From the NCBI GenBank assembly GCA_003218615.1, contig QHOD01000245.1:1-6645 (forward strand): a stretch of DNA of 6,645 nt. The letters run 5' to 3'. Below are positions 5,210-6,645 of the stretch, piece after piece. This DNA is from Verrucomicrobiota bacterium. GTDB taxonomy: Bacteria; Verrucomicrobiota; Verrucomicrobiia; Chthoniobacterales; UBA10450. Under the pieces are notes generated by a model. That model worked only from the letters and a program-made list of their open reading frames with translations, had not been told where the DNA came from and did no database searches. Made by a program: the position numbers and the translations under genes. Position 1 is the stretch's first letter, and each line of letters opens with the position of its first letter.

Positions 5210-6106
5210 TCAGCTCTCGCCCGGCGTCAGGCCGAGAGCAGTAACGATCCGCTGCAGATCATCGTTGCCGTAGTACTCGATCTCGATCCGCCCACGTTTT
5301 TCTCCGTGATGAATGGTCACATGCGTTGTGAGGTGCTCTTGTAGCCGACTTTGCAAATCCTTGATTGCCGCGGAGCTGACAGTCTGTTCAGTCCCGACAC
5401 TTCGGGATTTTCGACGTGAACGGCCAATTCCAAGCTGCCGGGCCACCAGCCGCTCCGTGGAGCGGACCGTGGCGTTGCGACGCAAAACCGTTTCCGCGGC
5501 CAGGAGTTGTTCGTCCGGCGCTTTCAAGGCGAGCAATACTTTCGCGTGACCAACCGAAATTAAACCCTGAGCAAGCCAGATTTGGACCTGCGGATGCAGA
5601 TCCAAGAGACGCATTGCGTTGGCCACTGCCGCCCGACTGCGCCCAACTTTTAGCGCAATGTCCTCCTGTCGCATCCCAAATTCGTTGGCTAGCCTGGCGT
5701 AGCCTTGCGCCTCTTCAACCGGGTTCAGATCGGCTCGCTGCAAGTTCTCGATCAGGGAAAGTTCGAGGACTTCCACATCGCTCGCGCTTCGAACAATGGC
5801 CGGCACTTGGGTAAGGCCCGCTTCCTGAGCTGCGCGCCAGCGGCGCTCGCCCGCAATCAATTCAAATCGCGCGCCCATTTGCCTGATAATGAGTGGTTGA
5901 ATGATGCCGTGTTGCCGAATCGAATCGATCAGTTCCTGCAACGCTTCCGCTCCAAAATCTTTACGCGGCTGCAAAGCGCTGGGGACAATGTTTGCCAGAT
6001 TAACCTGGTGAACTCTCTCGCCCGATTCGGCGACATCCGGTCGTGGAGAGGTTGCTGGAGTGCCAATGAGTGCGCCAAGACCTTTGCCAAGACCAGACCT
6101 CGCCAT
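5210..6106 (-). CDS. parB: ParB chromosome-partitioning CTPase/DNA-binding protein
   Basis: ParB loads at parS sites as a CTP-gated clamp and directs origin segregation with ParA and SMC. The 298-residue product has the chromosomal ParB layout: N-terminal 'SGLGKGLGALIG' (4-15, the ParA-contact region), 'LANIVPSALQPRKDF' (37-51), the CTP-binding box 'GERRWRAAQ' (86-94), 'LSLIENLQRADLNPVEEAQ' (116-134), a helix-turn-helix around 147-167 ('QEDIALKVGRSRAAVANAMR'), 'GHAKVLLAL' (186-194), and a C-terminal dimerisation segment 'RIEIEYYGNDDLQRIV' (273-288). The start at 6106 is chosen because the conserved N-terminus follows at once. The open frame continues to 6244, but that would overlap the divergent mqnD-like gene and shows no homology. 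AGGAG lies only 1 nt from the ATG, too close for a normal Shine-Dalgarno. No parA is adjacent on either side within the window. Confidence 0.97.
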   Translation of the reverse strand: MARSGLGKGLGALIGTPATSPRPDVAESGERVHQVNLANIVPSALQPRKDFGAEALQELIDSIRQHGIIQPLIIRQMGARFELIAGERRWRAAQEAGLTQVPAIVRSASDVEVLELSLIENLQRADLNPVEEAQGYARLANEFGMRQEDIALKVGRSRAAVANAMRLLDLHPQVQIWLAQGLISVGHAKVLLALKAPDEQLLAAETVLRRNATVRSTERLVARQLGIGRSRRKSRSVGTEQTVSSAAIKDLQSRLQEHLTTHVTIHHGEKRGRIEIEYYGNDDLQRIVTALGLTPGES

Positions 6107-6208
6107 GCTCCTGAGGCTATCGGAACAGCTTCGCGAACGCAAACTGCAACGGTTTATTTCCTGCGGGCGATTTGTTGCACGGCTTATTCCCACAGATAGC
6201 ATCCGCTT
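6107..6208. promoter_or_regulatory. Divergent intergenic region between parB and the mqnD-like gene
   Basis: This 102-bp gap must hold, or lie close to, the promoters of two divergent genes. I find only weak elements: plus-strand TTGTTG (6169-6174) with GATAGC 17 bp downstream, and on the minus strand TTGCGT with TAGCCT at a similar spacing. Neither gene has a well-placed Shine-Dalgarno. The close spacing makes mutual influence on transcription likely, by inference. Confidence 0.35.
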
Positions 6209-6645
6209 ATGGCGCCCGCCCGAGATGTCATCACGCTTGGTCATTCACCCGATCCGGACGACGCGTTCATGTTTTATGCGATAGCGGAAAACAAAATCGA
6301 TCTCCGCGGTTATCGGTTCGAGCATCGTCTGGAAGATATTCAGACGTTGAATGAACGAGCGCTTCGAGGCGAACTGCACATCTCCGCCATCTCAATCCAC
6401 GCGTATGCATACGTGAGTAAACGCTATGCGCTGCTGCCCTGCGGCGCGAGCATGGGCGATGGGTATGGGCCTATTCTTATAGAAAAACGTTCAACATCCA
6501 ACATTCAACATTCAACATTCAATGAGGCGGAGCGCCGAGATTTTTTAAACGGCAAAAAAATCGCTGTCCCGGGCAGGATGACGAGCGCTTTTCTTGCGCT
6601 GCAACTTTTTGCCGGCGAATTCGACCATGTCGTTGTGCCGTTCGA
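6209..6645 (+). CDS. mqnD: MqnD-like menaquinone (futalosine pathway) enzyme, N-terminal part, runs off right edge
   Basis: MqnD converts cyclic de-hypoxanthine futalosine to 1,4-dihydroxy-6-naphthoate. It has a periplasmic-binding-protein fold shared with MqnA (chorismate dehydratase). The 145 codons visible read 'TLGHSPDPDDAFMFYAIAEN' (9-28), then 'LEDIQTLNERALRGELHISA' (43-62), 'IHAYAYVSKRYALLPCGA' (65-82), 'GDGYGPILIEK', and 'LNGKKIAVPGRMTSAFLALQLF' near the edge. These align well with my recollection of Thermus MqnD: 'SPCPNDTFIFYAL', 'LEDVETLNRWALEG', 'GVGPLVV', 'GLRVAVPGRHTTAY'. The family's first Cys-Pro-Asn-Asp motif reads P-D-P-D-D here, so a broader MqnA/MqnD-family assignment is the fallback. 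Compared with Thermus there are about 12 extra residues between 'ILIEK' and 'LNGKK', encoded largely by a heptanucleotide repeat. The start is ATG 6209, without a visible Shine-Dalgarno. Confidence 0.8.
   Translation, partial: MAPARDVITLGHSPDPDDAFMFYAIAENKIDLRGYRFEHRLEDIQTLNERALRGELHISAISIHAYAYVSKRYALLPCGASMGDGYGPILIEKRSTSNIQHSTFNEAERRDFLNGKKIAVPGRMTSAFLALQLFAGEFDHVVVPF
6492..6523 (+). repeat. Heptanucleotide tandem repeat (CAACATT)n inside the mqnD-like gene
   Basis: Four consecutive 7-bp units (CAACATC, then CAACATT three times) plus a partial CAAT. They encode residues 95-105 (STSNIQHSTFN), a low-complexity loop between two conserved segments of the MqnD-like protein. Because the unit is not a multiple of three, gain or loss of one copy would shift the reading frame, while three copies would be in frame. 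Similar heptamer repeats are known from other bacterial lineages (e.g. cyanobacterial STRRs). They are usually intergenic rather than inside a core enzyme. Confidence 0.85.

Noticed and set aside
6107..6244. Extended parB start at 6244 (46 extra residues)
   Set aside because: The extension overlaps the divergent mqnD-like gene, shows no ParB-like sequence, and the canonical N-terminus begins at the ATG at 6106.

Overview
The window looks like a piece of chromosome from a GC-rich, probably soil-dwelling bacterium. My best guess is Verrucomicrobiota (Chthoniobacterales / Udaeobacter-like). This rests on the gene mix (futalosine-pathway MqnD-like protein, GlgE, chromosomal-type ParB, YgfZ), the scarcity of clear Shine-Dalgarno sequences, and the 'GTTGTAGCCGGG...' palindromic repeats with a RAYT transposase. 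This placement is inference; there is no rRNA or other phylogenetic marker here.

Layout, right to left on the minus strand: parB (6106-5210); a REP/BIME-bracketed RAYT transposase relic (5036-4575); an exported M28/glutaminyl-cyclase-like zinc enzyme (4614-3568); a beta-hydroxyacid dehydrogenase of the GLYR/HIBADH type with an unusual C-terminal tail (3293-2181); ygfZ, overlapping it by 4 bp (2184-1270); a SufR/ArsR-like winged-helix regulator (1135-497); and the 5' end of glgE (422 to the window edge). One plus-strand gene, the 5' part of an mqnD-like gene, starts at 6209 and runs off the right edge, divergent from parB.

Most of the genes are household functions: chromosome segregation, menaquinone synthesis, Fe-S maintenance and alpha-glucan synthesis. 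The accessory part is at 3520-5180. Six copies of one palindromic REP family sit there, four of them arranged as two nearly identical ~86-bp inverted pairs (BIMEs) that bracket the RAYT gene. The RAYT reading frame is intact along its full 153 codons except for one in-frame TAG where relatives have a conserved Trp. The left BIME supplies the RAYT stop codon, and the only ATG starts I can find for the peptidase lie beyond it, so the first ~37 residues of that ORF are mobile-element sequence.

Other oddities are a heptanucleotide tandem repeat inside the mqnD-like coding sequence, an acidic linker plus basic tail on the dehydrogenase, loss of a family cysteine in the regulator, and a nested inverted repeat in front of the dehydrogenase. 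I see no tRNA, rRNA, CRISPR array or prophage. No gap between genes exceeds 300 bases.
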